DNA from: Streptomyces tateyamensis
Lineage (GTDB): Bacteria; Actinomycetota; Actinomycetes; Streptomycetales; Streptomycetaceae
DNA: 64,000 nucleotides
Direction: 5' to 3'
NCBI RefSeq assembly: GCF_003205575.1
Contig: NZ_PYBW01000047.1
Span: 1-64,000 of the forward strand
The notes under the pieces are model-generated. The model made no database searches, had not been told where the DNA came from, and worked only from the letters and a program-made list of their open reading frames with translations. Of this stretch, positions 36,933-46,200 are shown piece by piece. Made by a program: the position numbers and the translations under genes. Each line of letters starts with the position of its first letter. The stretch's first letter is position 1.

Positions 36933-38339
36933 TCAGGGACGGCCGGGCACGCTCGGCCACGGGCTGGGCAACTGCTCTGCGGCGCCCGCCAGGTGGGCGG
37001 TGATCACCAGGGTGCCGTCCTCCACCTGGTAGTCCAGCGGGAGCGCCAGTCGCCGCATCGCGCCGATCAGCGCGGTGTTGCCGGCCTGGGTGACCGCGTA
37101 CACGGTGGCCACCCCGGCCTCGGCGGCCAGTGCGGCCATCCGGCGCAGCAGGTCCAGGCCGAGGCCGCGGCGCTGCCAGTCGTCCTCCACCAGGACCGCG
37201 AGCTCGGCGCTGTCGTCGTCCCACATCAGGTGGGCCAGCGCCACCAGCCGGCCGTCCGCGGTCTCCACCGCGAGGGTCTGGCCGTGCCGGGGGTCCAGCA
37301 GGTGGTCCAGGTAGCGGTCCGCGTCGGCCACCGGGCCGTGGTAGCGCTTGCGCAGCGTGGCCGCGGTGCAGCGGCCGTGCATGGCCAGCGCCGCCGCCTT
37401 GTCGTCGGGGGCGGCCCGGCGCACCGTCAGGTCGGTGCCGGCCGGCAGGCTCAGCCGGTCGGCCACCTTGGGGACCCGGGGGCCGAGCACCGCGTCCAGC
37501 TCGACCAGCGCCTTGGCCCGGGCGAACTCGGTGGGCGTGAACGGCAGGTGCGGACGGCTCAGCTCGATCAGCTCGCCGCCCGGGCCGGGCAGCCGCATCA
37601 GGTGCCCCGCCAGGCTCGGCGCGGCGGCCGCGTCGGCCGCGGCCGGGAAGGACCGGATGGTCACCTGCCCGAACAGCTGGCGCAGCGCCACCGGCAGCTC
37701 GGCCGCGTCCAGCGCCGTCCGGGTGGCCAGTGCCAGCACGTGGGTCGGCACGTCCACCAGGTCGTGGGCGTCGGCCGGGTCGGTCCAGATCTCCCGGCCG
37801 CCGGCCCGGGCCACCGCCTCGGTGAGCTCGGCGCGGGGCAGCGAGCGCGGTGCCCGCAGCAGGAACTCGTCCACCGTGGCGTCCGGCAGCGGGTGGGTCT
37901 GCAGCGAGACGATGCTGACCCGCAGCGCGGCGAGCGCCGCACAGACCGTGGCCAGGCTGCCCGGGGCGTCCGAGACGGTGGTCCGCACCCGCCACAGCCG
38001 GCCCTCCGCCGCCAGCACCCCGGCCGGCTCGGCGGCCTCCGCGGCCGGCTCGGGCCCTGGGCGCGGCCCCGGCGGTCCGTGCGGGTGCCGGTGCGCCCAC
38101 CAGGCGTGGCCCACCGCGGTGGCGAGCAGGGCGAGTGCGGACGCGGCCAGCAGCACCGGGCCGTGCTGACCGTGCACCACGATGTTGGCGACCAGGTCGG
38201 CGATGGCCACCGCGAGGAAGACGCCGGCCAGCTCAACGCTGGTGTGCCGCCAGCGCTCGCTTCTGGCCCGGCGCCGGGCCGCCCGGGACGGGCCGGACTG
38301 AGTCGGCGGGCAGTGGGTAGTAATCGGCGATTGAGTCAT
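36933..38339 (-). CDS. Membrane-ACT-GNAT fusion protein
   Basis: The 468-residue protein combines three parts: an N-terminal region with two membrane segments (about 37-56 and 63-83), an ACT-type domain beginning VRTTVSDAPGSLATVCAALAAL (about 118-190), and a C-terminal GNAT domain with LTVRRAAPDDKAAALAMHGRC and the acetyl-CoA loop DDWQRRGLGLDLLRRM. ACT domains commonly sense amino acids, so the acetyltransferase may be controlled by a small ligand. The acetylated substrate is unknown. Confidence 0.8.
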   Translation of the reverse strand: MTQSPITTHCPPTQSGPSRAARRRARSERWRHTSVELAGVFLAVAIADLVANIVVHGQHGPVLLAASALALLATAVGHAWWAHRHPHGPPGPRPGPEPAAEAAEPAGVLAAEGRLWRVRTTVSDAPGSLATVCAALAALRVSIVSLQTHPLPDATVDEFLLRAPRSLPRAELTEAVARAGGREIWTDPADAHDLVDVPTHVLALATRTALDAAELPVALRQLFGQVTIRSFPAAADAAAAPSLAGHLMRLPGPGGELIELSRPHLPFTPTEFARAKALVELDAVLGPRVPKVADRLSLPAGTDLTVRRAAPDDKAAALAMHGRCTAATLRKRYHGPVADADRYLDHLLDPRHGQTLAVETADGRLVALAHLMWDDDSAELAVLVEDDWQRRGLGLDLLRRMAALAAEAGVATVYAVTQAGNTALIGAMRRLALPLDYQVEDGTLVITAHLAGAAEQLPSPWPSVPGRP

Positions 38340-38430
38340 GACACCACGATGACGCGTGGGTGTTTCGCGATCACGAATCTGTTATGACCGCGCGGTAAAT
38401 GTCTTCGGGAAGCGTCAGGTCGCCGGACGG

Positions 38431-39864
38431 TTACTGTGGGTGCATCAGGTCGGCCGCGGCGGCCCGGACTTCGGCCAGCAGGACGGCCAGGTCCGACTCG
38501 GTGGCGGCGGCGTTGATCAGACAGGCCCGCAGCGCCTCCCGGCCGGCCAGCACGGTGCCGGTGACGAAGGCCCGCCCGCGCTTCTGCACCGCGAGCGGCA
38601 GTGCCCGGTTGAGCGCGTCCAGCGCCGCCTCGTCCAGCCCGGCCGGGCGGGCCCGGAACGCGGTGATCGAGGTCTCCACCGGGGCCAGCAGCTCCAGCTC
38701 GGGATCGGCGGCCACCAGCTCGCCCAGCCGGCGGGCCAGCGCGGTGCAGTGCGCCACGTCGGCGGCCAGGCCGGCCCGGCCGCGGTGGGCCAGGGTGGCC
38801 CACACCTTGAGCGAGCGGAACGGGCGGGTCTGCTCGATGCCGTACTCGGAGAACCAGCCGAAGCCGTCGCCCTCCTCGTCGCGCAGGTAGGAGGGGACCA
38901 GGCTGAAGGTGCCGCGCAGCTGGGCGGCGTCGCGGACCAGCGCGCAGCCGCAGTCCACCGGGACGCCGAGCCACTTGTGCGGGTCCAGCGCCAGCGAGTC
39001 CGCCCGGTCCAGCCCGGCGTAGCGGTGCGCGATCGCCGGGTCGAGCACGCCGAAGGCGCCGTAGGCCCCGTCCACGTGCAGCCACAGCTCCTCCTGCTCG
39101 CACAGGTCGGCGAGCGCGTCGAGGCGGTCCACCGCGCCGGTGTTGACGGTGCCGGCCGAGGCGGCGACCAGGAACGGCAGCCGGCCGGCCGCGCGGTCGG
39201 CGGCGATCGCCGCGCGCAGCCCGTCCGGGTCGATCCGGCCCTGGGCGTCGGCCGGGACCACGCGCAGCTGTCGGCTGCCGATGCCGAGCAGCTCGGCGGC
39301 CTTGCGCACGCAGGAGTGGGTCTCGCCGGTGGCGTAGCCGACCAGCGGGGGCAGGCCGGACAGGCCGTCCTCGCGCAGGTCCCAGCCGGCCCGGGCGGCG
39401 GCGCGCTGCCGGGCGGCGGCCAGGCAGACGATGGTGGCCATCGAGGCGCCGGAGGTGAGCAGCCCGCCGGCGCCGTCGGCCGCGGGGTAGCCGACCAGCT
39501 CGGCGATCCAGCGCACCACCGCGCGCTCCAGGTGCACGTCGGCGTGGTCGCCGCCGGCCGAGCTGGGGTTGACCGCGGCGGCCGCCAGGGTGGCCAGCAC
39601 GCCGGCCGGGGCGGGGGCGGCGTTGACCCAGCCGAAGAACCGCGGGTGCCCGTTGCCCATCGGCGCGGTCATCACCTCGGCGGCGATCACCTGGAGCAGC
39701 TCGGTCAGCTCGCGGCCCTGCTCGGGCAGCGGTGCCTCCAGCAGGGCCTGGCGGGCGGCCGGGTCCATCGGCTGCCAGACCGGACCGTCCGGCACCGCCG
39801 CCAGGTAGTCGGCCACCAGGTCGGCGGCGGCGCGGGCGGCGGTGCGGAAGTTCGGGTCAGCCAT
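38431..39864 (-). CDS. PLP-dependent (aromatic) L-amino-acid decarboxylase-like protein
   Basis: The 477-residue group II decarboxylase has the PLP lysine in LALDPHKWLGVPVDCG, HVDGAYGAFG, and the GHPRFFGWVNAAPAP N-terminal substrate region. Likely reactions are decarboxylation of aromatic amino acids or a related PLP reaction. A -10-like TACGAT (39872-39877) ends seven bases before ATG 39864, so the mRNA may be leaderless; an alternative ATG at 39873 would overlap it. Confidence 0.87.
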   Translation of the reverse strand: MADPNFRTAARAAADLVADYLAAVPDGPVWQPMDPAARQALLEAPLPEQGRELTELLQVIAAEVMTAPMGNGHPRFFGWVNAAPAPAGVLATLAAAAVNPSSAGGDHADVHLERAVVRWIAELVGYPAADGAGGLLTSGASMATIVCLAAARQRAAARAGWDLREDGLSGLPPLVGYATGETHSCVRKAAELLGIGSRQLRVVPADAQGRIDPDGLRAAIAADRAAGRLPFLVAASAGTVNTGAVDRLDALADLCEQEELWLHVDGAYGAFGVLDPAIAHRYAGLDRADSLALDPHKWLGVPVDCGCALVRDAAQLRGTFSLVPSYLRDEEGDGFGWFSEYGIEQTRPFRSLKVWATLAHRGRAGLAADVAHCTALARRLGELVAADPELELLAPVETSITAFRARPAGLDEAALDALNRALPLAVQKRGRAFVTGTVLAGREALRACLINAAATESDLAVLLAEVRAAAADLMHPQ

Positions 39865-39884
39865 GCTGATCATCGTACGGCCGG

Positions 39885-41000
39885 TCAGTCCAGCGACCCC
39901 GACAGGTGCGCCGAGGAGCGGCAGTAGCGGGCGATCTCCTGGTTCGTCAGCTTCCCGCACAGCCGCCCGGCCGCTCCGGCATCGGTGTAGTTGACGGTGT
40001 AGTAGCTGACGATCCCGTCCACGCAGGCCTTCTTCTGCCAGCCGTCGGCCGCGGTGGCGCACTGCTGGCCCACCCAGTCCTCGCGGTCCAGGTTGTACTT
40101 CATCAGCCGTGAGCCGACACCCCGCGAGCAGTCGTTCGCCCCGCCACTGGCCTGGGCGTTCAGGCACCACTTGAGCGCCTGGGCGTAGATCTCGGGGTGG
40201 TTGGCGTAGTCGTGTGAGGAGAGGTAGTAGGTCGGGGCGTAGAAGAAGCAGGCCGACTGGAACAGGGACGGCTGCTCGGGGCACGGGTACAGCGGCTCGG
40301 CGGCCAGCTTGTCCGCCGGGACCAGTGCCTTGGCCTTTTCGTCCTCCTCGTCCGGGCCGAACAACTGCATGTACAGGCCCTCGGAGCAGGTGACGATCCG
40401 GCTCGCGGAGCCGAACTTGCTGCACAGGTCACGCGCCTTGTCCAAGTTCTGGTTGCTGACGAACATGGTGCCGTGGCCCACCCCGTGCACGCACGGGCCG
40501 GTCATCTGCGGCTGGCAGAGCTTGAGCAGGTCGCTACCCGGGTCGGTGGAGGCGATCAGCATCTCCTCCACCGCGCCGTGCAGGTAGCCGGCCGCGCAGG
40601 TGTCGTGCGGGAAGGAGAGCACCTTCTGGAAGTCGTGGTTGTACCGCTTCACCGCCGCGTGCCCGAGCTCGTGCGCGATCGGGTGGCAGAACCGCACGGT
40701 GTACGGCTTGTCCTTGCTGATCCGGTCCAGGTCCGCCAGCGCGACGCCCGGGTCGGTGGACTCCATCTCGGCCATCAGCTTGTTGCGCAGGGTGGACCGG
40801 GTCCACACCGCGGGGTCCCCGGTGGGCGAGGCGGCGGCAGAGGGGGCGCTCCTGGCCGGCCCGGTGCCGGCCGGCACCGCCTGGCCCACCTGAGCCGCCG
40901 CCGGGGCGGCGTCGGGCACCCAGTGGGTGACGGCGAGCGCGCCGAGCCCCAGGGCCGCGAGCAGCACGGCGGTCACGAACGCGAAGAAACGCGGGTGCAT
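39885..41000 (-). CDS. Exported cysteine-rich protein with HELGH zinc motif
   Basis: The 371-residue protein has an N-terminal membrane/signal segment (FFAFVTAVLLAALGLGALAV) and an Ala/Pro linker to about residue 60. The folded part has many cysteines spaced through CHPIAHELGHAAVKRY, CAAGYLHGAVEEML, CVHGVGHGTMF and further C-x-G repeats. HELGH matches the HExxH zinc-protease consensus, and the later HG/GH motifs may be further ligands or repeats. I do not recognise the family. It could be an extracytoplasmic metallopeptidase stabilised by disulfides. Confidence 0.65.
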   Translation of the reverse strand: MHPRFFAFVTAVLLAALGLGALAVTHWVPDAAPAAAQVGQAVPAGTGPARSAPSAAASPTGDPAVWTRSTLRNKLMAEMESTDPGVALADLDRISKDKPYTVRFCHPIAHELGHAAVKRYNHDFQKVLSFPHDTCAAGYLHGAVEEMLIASTDPGSDLLKLCQPQMTGPCVHGVGHGTMFVSNQNLDKARDLCSKFGSASRIVTCSEGLYMQLFGPDEEDEKAKALVPADKLAAEPLYPCPEQPSLFQSACFFYAPTYYLSSHDYANHPEIYAQALKWCLNAQASGGANDCSRGVGSRLMKYNLDREDWVGQQCATAADGWQKKACVDGIVSYYTVNYTDAGAAGRLCGKLTNQEIARYCRSSAHLSGSLD

Positions 41001-41159
41001 GGCTTCTCAGATCCCCCGACGATCAGTGTGGACAGGCACTCGCCCATCCTCCCCGCTCCGGCGGCCGAAGCCGACACCAGGTGGGCCATCCGGGGCGTGT
41101 GCGTGGGTGTGGCACCATGCCAGGACGTCCCTTTCGCCGAGCCGCCCCGGGAGTCCGGA

Positions 41160-41702
41160 ATGTCCACCACCGTCCCTGACCTGGCCTTCCGCCCTGCCAC
41201 CGAGGCCGACGTGACCGCGCTGGTGGAGCTGGTGGAGTCGGCCTACCGGGGCGAGGCCAGCCGGGCCGGTTGGACCACCGAGGCCGACCTGCTGGACGGT
41301 CAGCGCACCGATCCGCAGTCGCTCGCCGAGCTGCTGGCCGTCGCCGGCACCCTGGTGCTGCTCGCCGAGGACGCCGCCACCGGTGAGCTGCTCGCCTGCT
41401 GCCAGGTCGAGCGGCGCGGTGCCGGCGCCTACTTCGGCATGTTCTCGGTCCGCCCGGCCCTGCAGGGCGGCGGGGTCGGGCGGGCGGTGCTGGCCGAGGC
41501 CGAGCGGATCGCCCGCGAGGAGTGGCGGGCCACCACGCTGGAGATGACGGTCATCGTCCAGCGCACCGACCTGATCGCCTGGTACGAGCGGCGCGGTTTC
41601 ACCCGCACCGGCGAGCTCTCCCCGTTCCCCTACGGCGACGAGCGGTTCGGGCAGCCGAAGCGGCCCGACCTGGCCTTCGAGAAGCTGGTGAAGGTGCTCT
41701 GA
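41160..41702 (+). CDS. GNAT-family N-acetyltransferase
   Basis: The 180-residue protein has LAFRPATEADVTALVELVESAYRG, the CoA loop PALQGGGVGRAVLAEAE and the C-terminal WYERRGFTRTGELSPFPYG, a standard GNAT layout. GGGAG lies seven bases before ATG 41160. It converges with the phosphodiesterase gene; the two stops lie in a small hairpin (41699-41713). Confidence 0.9.
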   Translation: MSTTVPDLAFRPATEADVTALVELVESAYRGEASRAGWTTEADLLDGQRTDPQSLAELLAVAGTLVLLAEDAATGELLACCQVERRGAGAYFGMFSVRPALQGGGVGRAVLAEAERIAREEWRATTLEMTVIVQRTDLIAWYERRGFTRTGELSPFPYGDERFGQPKRPDLAFEKLVKVL

Positions 41703-41709
41703 CGTCCCG

Positions 41710-42606
41710 TCAGGCGCCCGCCGGGTGCGGCACCGGGGCCGTGGCCGGGGTGAACGGGCGGCCGTCCAGGGTCCAGTGCGGGTCCGGCACGATCTCCAGC
41801 GCCTGGTAGACGTGCGCGGCCACGTCCACGTGGCGGACCGGCTGCACCGGGGCGCCCGGCACCAGGCCCGGGCCGCAGGCGGCCACCCAGGCGGTGCGCT
41901 CCAGGGTGCTGCGCCCGCCGTGGCCGCCCTGGTCCAGGTGGCCGTGGTCGGTGACCACGATGACGGTCCACTCCTCCTCGGCGTACCCGGGGCGGGAGCG
42001 GACGGCAGCGAGCAGCCGGCCGAGCCGGGCGTCGGCGGTCTCGATCGAGCGGCGGTACTCCTCGCCGCAGCCCAGGAAGTGCGCCGTCTCGTCCACCGCG
42101 CCCAGGTAGACGAAGCTCGCCTGCGGGTCGTCGTCCCCGGTCAGCACGGTGACCGCCTCGGCGGTGGCCCGCTCGTCACAGACCTCCCAGGCCTCGGGCG
42201 TGTCCTCCAGCGGCCCGATGTAGGCCAGCCGGCCCGGCGCCGCGAAGAGCGGGCCGCCCTCGCGGGCCAGGAAGAGCGGGTCCCAGCCGCCGACCGCGAA
42301 GGTGCGGCGGCGGTGGGTGCGAGCCAGCCGGGTGGTGAAGTCGGGGAAGACGTCCAGCCGGTTGCCGCCGAGGTGGTTGCCGAAGACGCCGTGCTTGGCC
42401 ACGGTCACGCCGGTGACGATGGTGGCCCAGCACGGTCCGGACATGGTCGGGGTCGCCTCGTCCACCTCGACCGGGGCGAGGAAGCCGGCGGCGGCCACCT
42501 GGTCCAGGGCGGGGGTGGCGAGCTGGCCGAGCAGGTCCAGCCGGACGCCGTCGATGCCGACCACCAGGACACGACGCGGGCCGGCGGGCCAGAGGCTGGA
42601 CGACAC
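41710..42606 (-). CDS. Alkaline-phosphatase-superfamily phosphodiesterase/pyrophosphatase
   Basis: The 298-residue protein begins RRVLVVGIDGVRLDLL, has a nucleophile region ATPTMSGPCWATIVTG and metal ligands in VVTDHGHLDQGGHGG, matching the nucleotide pyrophosphatase/phosphodiesterase fold. It hydrolyses phosphate esters of unknown identity and has no clear signal peptide from the chosen GTG 42606, which follows GGAGTCCCC. Confidence 0.87.
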   Translation of the reverse strand: MSSSLWPAGPRRVLVVGIDGVRLDLLGQLATPALDQVAAAGFLAPVEVDEATPTMSGPCWATIVTGVTVAKHGVFGNHLGGNRLDVFPDFTTRLARTHRRRTFAVGGWDPLFLAREGGPLFAAPGRLAYIGPLEDTPEAWEVCDERATAEAVTVLTGDDDPQASFVYLGAVDETAHFLGCGEEYRRSIETADARLGRLLAAVRSRPGYAEEEWTVIVVTDHGHLDQGGHGGRSTLERTAWVAACGPGLVPGAPVQPVRHVDVAAHVYQALEIVPDPHWTLDGRPFTPATAPVPHPAGA

Positions 42607-42736
42607 GGGGACTCCGATCTGCGGGGGAGCGGTGGAAAGTTGTCCAGCCACCTTAGTCAGTCCGGAAGGAACGGTTCCGTGTGCTAGGCGGGCTTGCGGC
42701 ACAACTGTTCGCCCCGGCGTCACCAAGAGTTCGCCG

Positions 42737-43126
42737 TCAGCCCGCCAGGACGGCGGTGCGGGCGGCCTTGTCCGCGAAGGTCTGGCGCCGTCGGTCCCAG
42801 ATCGGCCAGAACCAGCCCAGGAAGAAGGGCAGCGAGTCCAGCGCGTGCGCCAGGTCGCGCAGGAAGGCCCGCAGCGGGCCGACCGGGGTGGTGGTGTCCA
42901 GCAGGAACAGGTGGATTCCCATCAGCCGGCGGCCCCAGCTCTGGCCGGTCCGCCCCGCCAGGTACCACCGGTTGTAGCCGAGCAGCGCGAGTGAGAGCAC
43001 GGCCAGGCCCAGCTGCAGGCGGGGCGAGCCGGGGGCCACCACGCCCGCGATGATGTTCGGCGCGGCGCAGGCCAGGAAGTCGATCAGGTAGGACACGACC
43101 CGCACCGACCAGTAGGCGTAGCCCAC
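42737..43126 (-). CDS. RDD-family membrane protein
   Basis: The 129-residue protein has three hydrophobic segments and the RDD arginine/aspartate residues around VVSYLIDFLACAAPN and GQSWGRRLMGI. The family is of uncertain, possibly transport-related function. GGGAGG eight bases before GTG 43126 sets the start. Confidence 0.82.
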   Translation of the reverse strand: MGYAYWSVRVVSYLIDFLACAAPNIIAGVVAPGSPRLQLGLAVLSLALLGYNRWYLAGRTGQSWGRRLMGIHLFLLDTTTPVGPLRAFLRDLAHALDSLPFFLGWFWPIWDRRRQTFADKAARTAVLAG

Positions 43127-43220
43127 CGCAAACCTCCCGCCGCACGCACCGTCACCCCGTCCCCACCCAGCCTGCCGCCCCGGGTCGGCACCGCAACCCC
43201 ACCCGGGCCAACCGGCTGAT

Positions 43221-43280
43221 CCGCCGTCACCCCCCGTCACCCGAGGTCATCTACTGTCAGCCGCCGACGGGTGACGGCGG
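43221..43280. terminator. Nested alternative hairpins after the AfsR-like gene
   Basis: Two left arms compete for one right arm: CCGCCGTCAC (43221-43230) pairs with GTGACGGCGG (43271-43280), and CCGTCACCCG (43234-43243) pairs with CGGGTGACGG (43268-43277). Both are perfect 10-bp stems with long loops. Confidence 0.5.
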
Positions 43281-43281
43281 G

Positions 43282-46200
43282 TCAGCAGGCGGCGCGGGTG
43301 GTGGCGAGCAGGGTGTGCAGACGGGCGGCCTCGGGGACGCCGAGGCGGGTGGCCAGCACGAGGGCCTCGCGGAGCTGGGCGGTGCCCTCGGCGGGGCGCC
43401 CGGCGGCCAGGTCGCCCTCGCCCAGTCCGATCAGGGCCCGCAGCTGTTCGAGCGGGGAGCCGACCGCCAGGGCCGCCTCCAGGGCGGTGGCGAACTCGCA
43501 GCGGGCCCGGTCCGGGTCGCCCGCCGCGGTGAGCAGCCGGCCCAGGATGTTGCGGGTCTCCGCCTCGCCCGCCACGTCCGCCCGCTCCCGGTTGAGCCCG
43601 AGCGCCGCCCGCAGGTGCCCCTCGGCCCCGCCGTGGTCCCCCTGCGCCAGCAGTACGTCCCCCAGGTACGCCAGCACCCGGGACTCGGCGAACCGGTCCC
43701 CCTGCTCGCGGTACAGGGTCAGCGCCGCCCGCAGGTTCTCCGCCGCCGCGGCGTGCCGGCCGGTGGCGTGCCGCAGCACCCCCAGGTACGCCACGGTGTT
43801 CATCCGCCCGCGCGCTTCGTCCAGCTCGTGGTACATCTCGCTGGCCCGCAGCAGGTCCTGCTCGGCCGCCTCGTACTGCCCGGTGACCAGCCGGACCGCG
43901 CCGACCGCCATCAGCGCGTTGGCCTGTCCGATCCGGTTGCCCAGGCCCCGGTAGAGGGCGAGGGCCTGACGGTGCGCCGCCTCGGCCGCCGGGTAACGGC
44001 CGGTCAGCTGCTGCAGTGAGCCCAGGCTGGCCAGTGCGTACGCCTCGCCCGGCCGGTCGCCGCGGGCCCGGCAGATCGCCAGCGCCTGCTGCAGGCTGGC
44101 CTCGGAGCCGCGCAGGTCGCCGGTGAGCTGCTGGATCAGGCTCAGCTCGCTGAGCGCGGCGGTCTCGCCGGTGCGGTTGCCCAGGTCCCGGTAGAGCGCC
44201 AGCGCCCGGGTCGCGTACCCGGTGGCCTCGGCGTAGTCCCCGGTGATCCGGCCCAGGATGCCCAGCTGGCTGAGCGACTCCGCCTCGCCGGGCAGGTCCC
44301 GGGCCCGCCGGGCCAGCTCCAGCGCCTCGGTGAACAGGTCCAGCGCCCCCGCGTTGTCCCCGAAGGTGCGCGCCATCGCCCCCAGCTGCACCAGGGCGGC
44401 GGACTGCCCGGTGGCGTCGTCAAGCTCCCGGAACAGCTCCAGCGCCCGCAGCAGGCGGGCGCGCCCGGCCTCGTGCTCGCCGGTCAGGCGCTGGAAGGTG
44501 CCCAGGTGGGTGAGGGCCTCGGCCTGGCCGAGCCGGTCGCCGATCCGCTCGGCGGTCTCCAGCGCGGTCAGGTGCAGCGCCCGGGCCTGGCTCCAGTGCC
44601 CCTGGGCCCGCAGGAAGTCGTGCAGCGCGGCGGGCAGCCGCACCGCGTACTCCGGGTGCCCGTTCCCGGCCGCGTACTCCACGGCGGCCTGCAGGTTGTT
44701 GCGCTCCAGCTTGAGCCAGGTGGAGGCCTCGTGCTCGTCCGTCATGGCCGGCACCGCGGTGCGCTGGGCCGGCACGCCCCAGCGCCGGCTGGCCAGCTGG
44801 CGGCCGGCCTCCACGGTGGTGGCCAGGTAGCAGTCGAGCAGCCGGGCCACCGCGGCCCGCCGCACCTCGGGGCCGTCGCCGTCGCCGAGCGCGCGGGCGT
44901 GCTCGCGGATCAGGTCGTGCATCCGGTAGCGGCCGCGGACCGGCTCGTCCACCAGGTGGTGGTCCTCCAGTTCCTCCAGCAGCCGGCGCACGGTGGGCAG
45001 GTCGGTGCCGTCCAGCGCGGCGGCGGCCCGGGCGTCGAAGTGGTCGCCGGGGTAGAGGCCGAGCCGGCGGAACAGTCGGCGCTGGGCCGGCGTCAGGTCC
45101 CGGTAGGAGAGGTCGAAGGCGGCCGCCACCGAGACGTCCTCGGCGCTGAGCGCGGCCAGCCGGCCGGCCGCCGCGGCCAGGTCGGGCACCAGGTCGGCCA
45201 CCGTCCAGGTGCGGCGGTGGCGCAGCCGGGCCGCGGTCAGGTGGATGGCCAGCGGCAGGTAGCCGCAGAGCCGGACCAGTTCCACCACGGCCGGGTGGCC
45301 GGGGGTCAGGTCGGTCCGCCCGGCGGTGGCGGTGAACAGCGCGGCGGCCTCGTGCGGCGGCAGCACGCCCAGCGTCATCGGGACCGCGTCGCCGAGCGCG
45401 GGCAGCCGGCGCCGGCTGGTCACCAGCACCAGCGAACCGGGAGTGCCGGGCAGCAGCGGGCGGACCTGCTCGCTGCCGCTGGCGTCGTCGAGCAGCAGCA
45501 GCATCCGGCGCCCGGCCAGCCGGCTGCGCCACAGGTTGGCCCGGGCGTCCAGGTCCGGCGGGATCTGCTGCGGGGCGACCCCGATGGTCAGCAGCAGCGC
45601 GTACAGCGCCTCGGCGGGGGCGACGGCGGGGGTGCCGGGGGTGTGCGCGTGCAGCGGCAGGAAGATCTGGCCGTCCGGGAAGTCGGCGGCCAGCCGGTGC
45701 GCCGCGTGCACCGCGAGCGCGCTCTTGCCCACCCCGGGCATCCCGTCCAGCACGTGGATGCCGACCAGCTCGCCGCCCGCCCGGGCGGTGCGGCAGGCGG
45801 CCAGCAGGTGCTCCAGCTCCTCGTGCCGCCCGGTGAAGCCCGCCACGTCCCGGGGCAGCCCGGCGCCGGCGGCCACCGCCAGGCCCGGCTCGGGCTCCGG
45901 CGGCGCCGGAGCGGCGGGCGGCTCGGGACCGACCAGGTCGCCGTTCAGCACCTCCTGGTGGGCGGCCCGCACGCTGGGGCCCGGCTCGATGCCGAGCTCG
46001 TCGATCAGGGTGGTGCGCAGCCGGCGGTACACGGCCAGCGCCTCGGCCCGCTGGTCGGTGCGGTGCAGGGCCAGCATCAGCTGCCGGTGGAAGGACTCGC
46101 GCAGCGGGTGCTCGGCGGTCAGCCGGCCCAGCTCCGGGATCAGCCCGTGCGGCCGGCCGAGCTCCAGCTCGGCGTCGAACTGCCACTCCAGCGCCTGCAA

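Noticed and set aside
41110-41122. TGGCA-CCA-TGCCA palindrome before the GNAT gene as a LacI-type operator
   Set aside because: Five-base arms are too short to support a call without repeats elsewhere.
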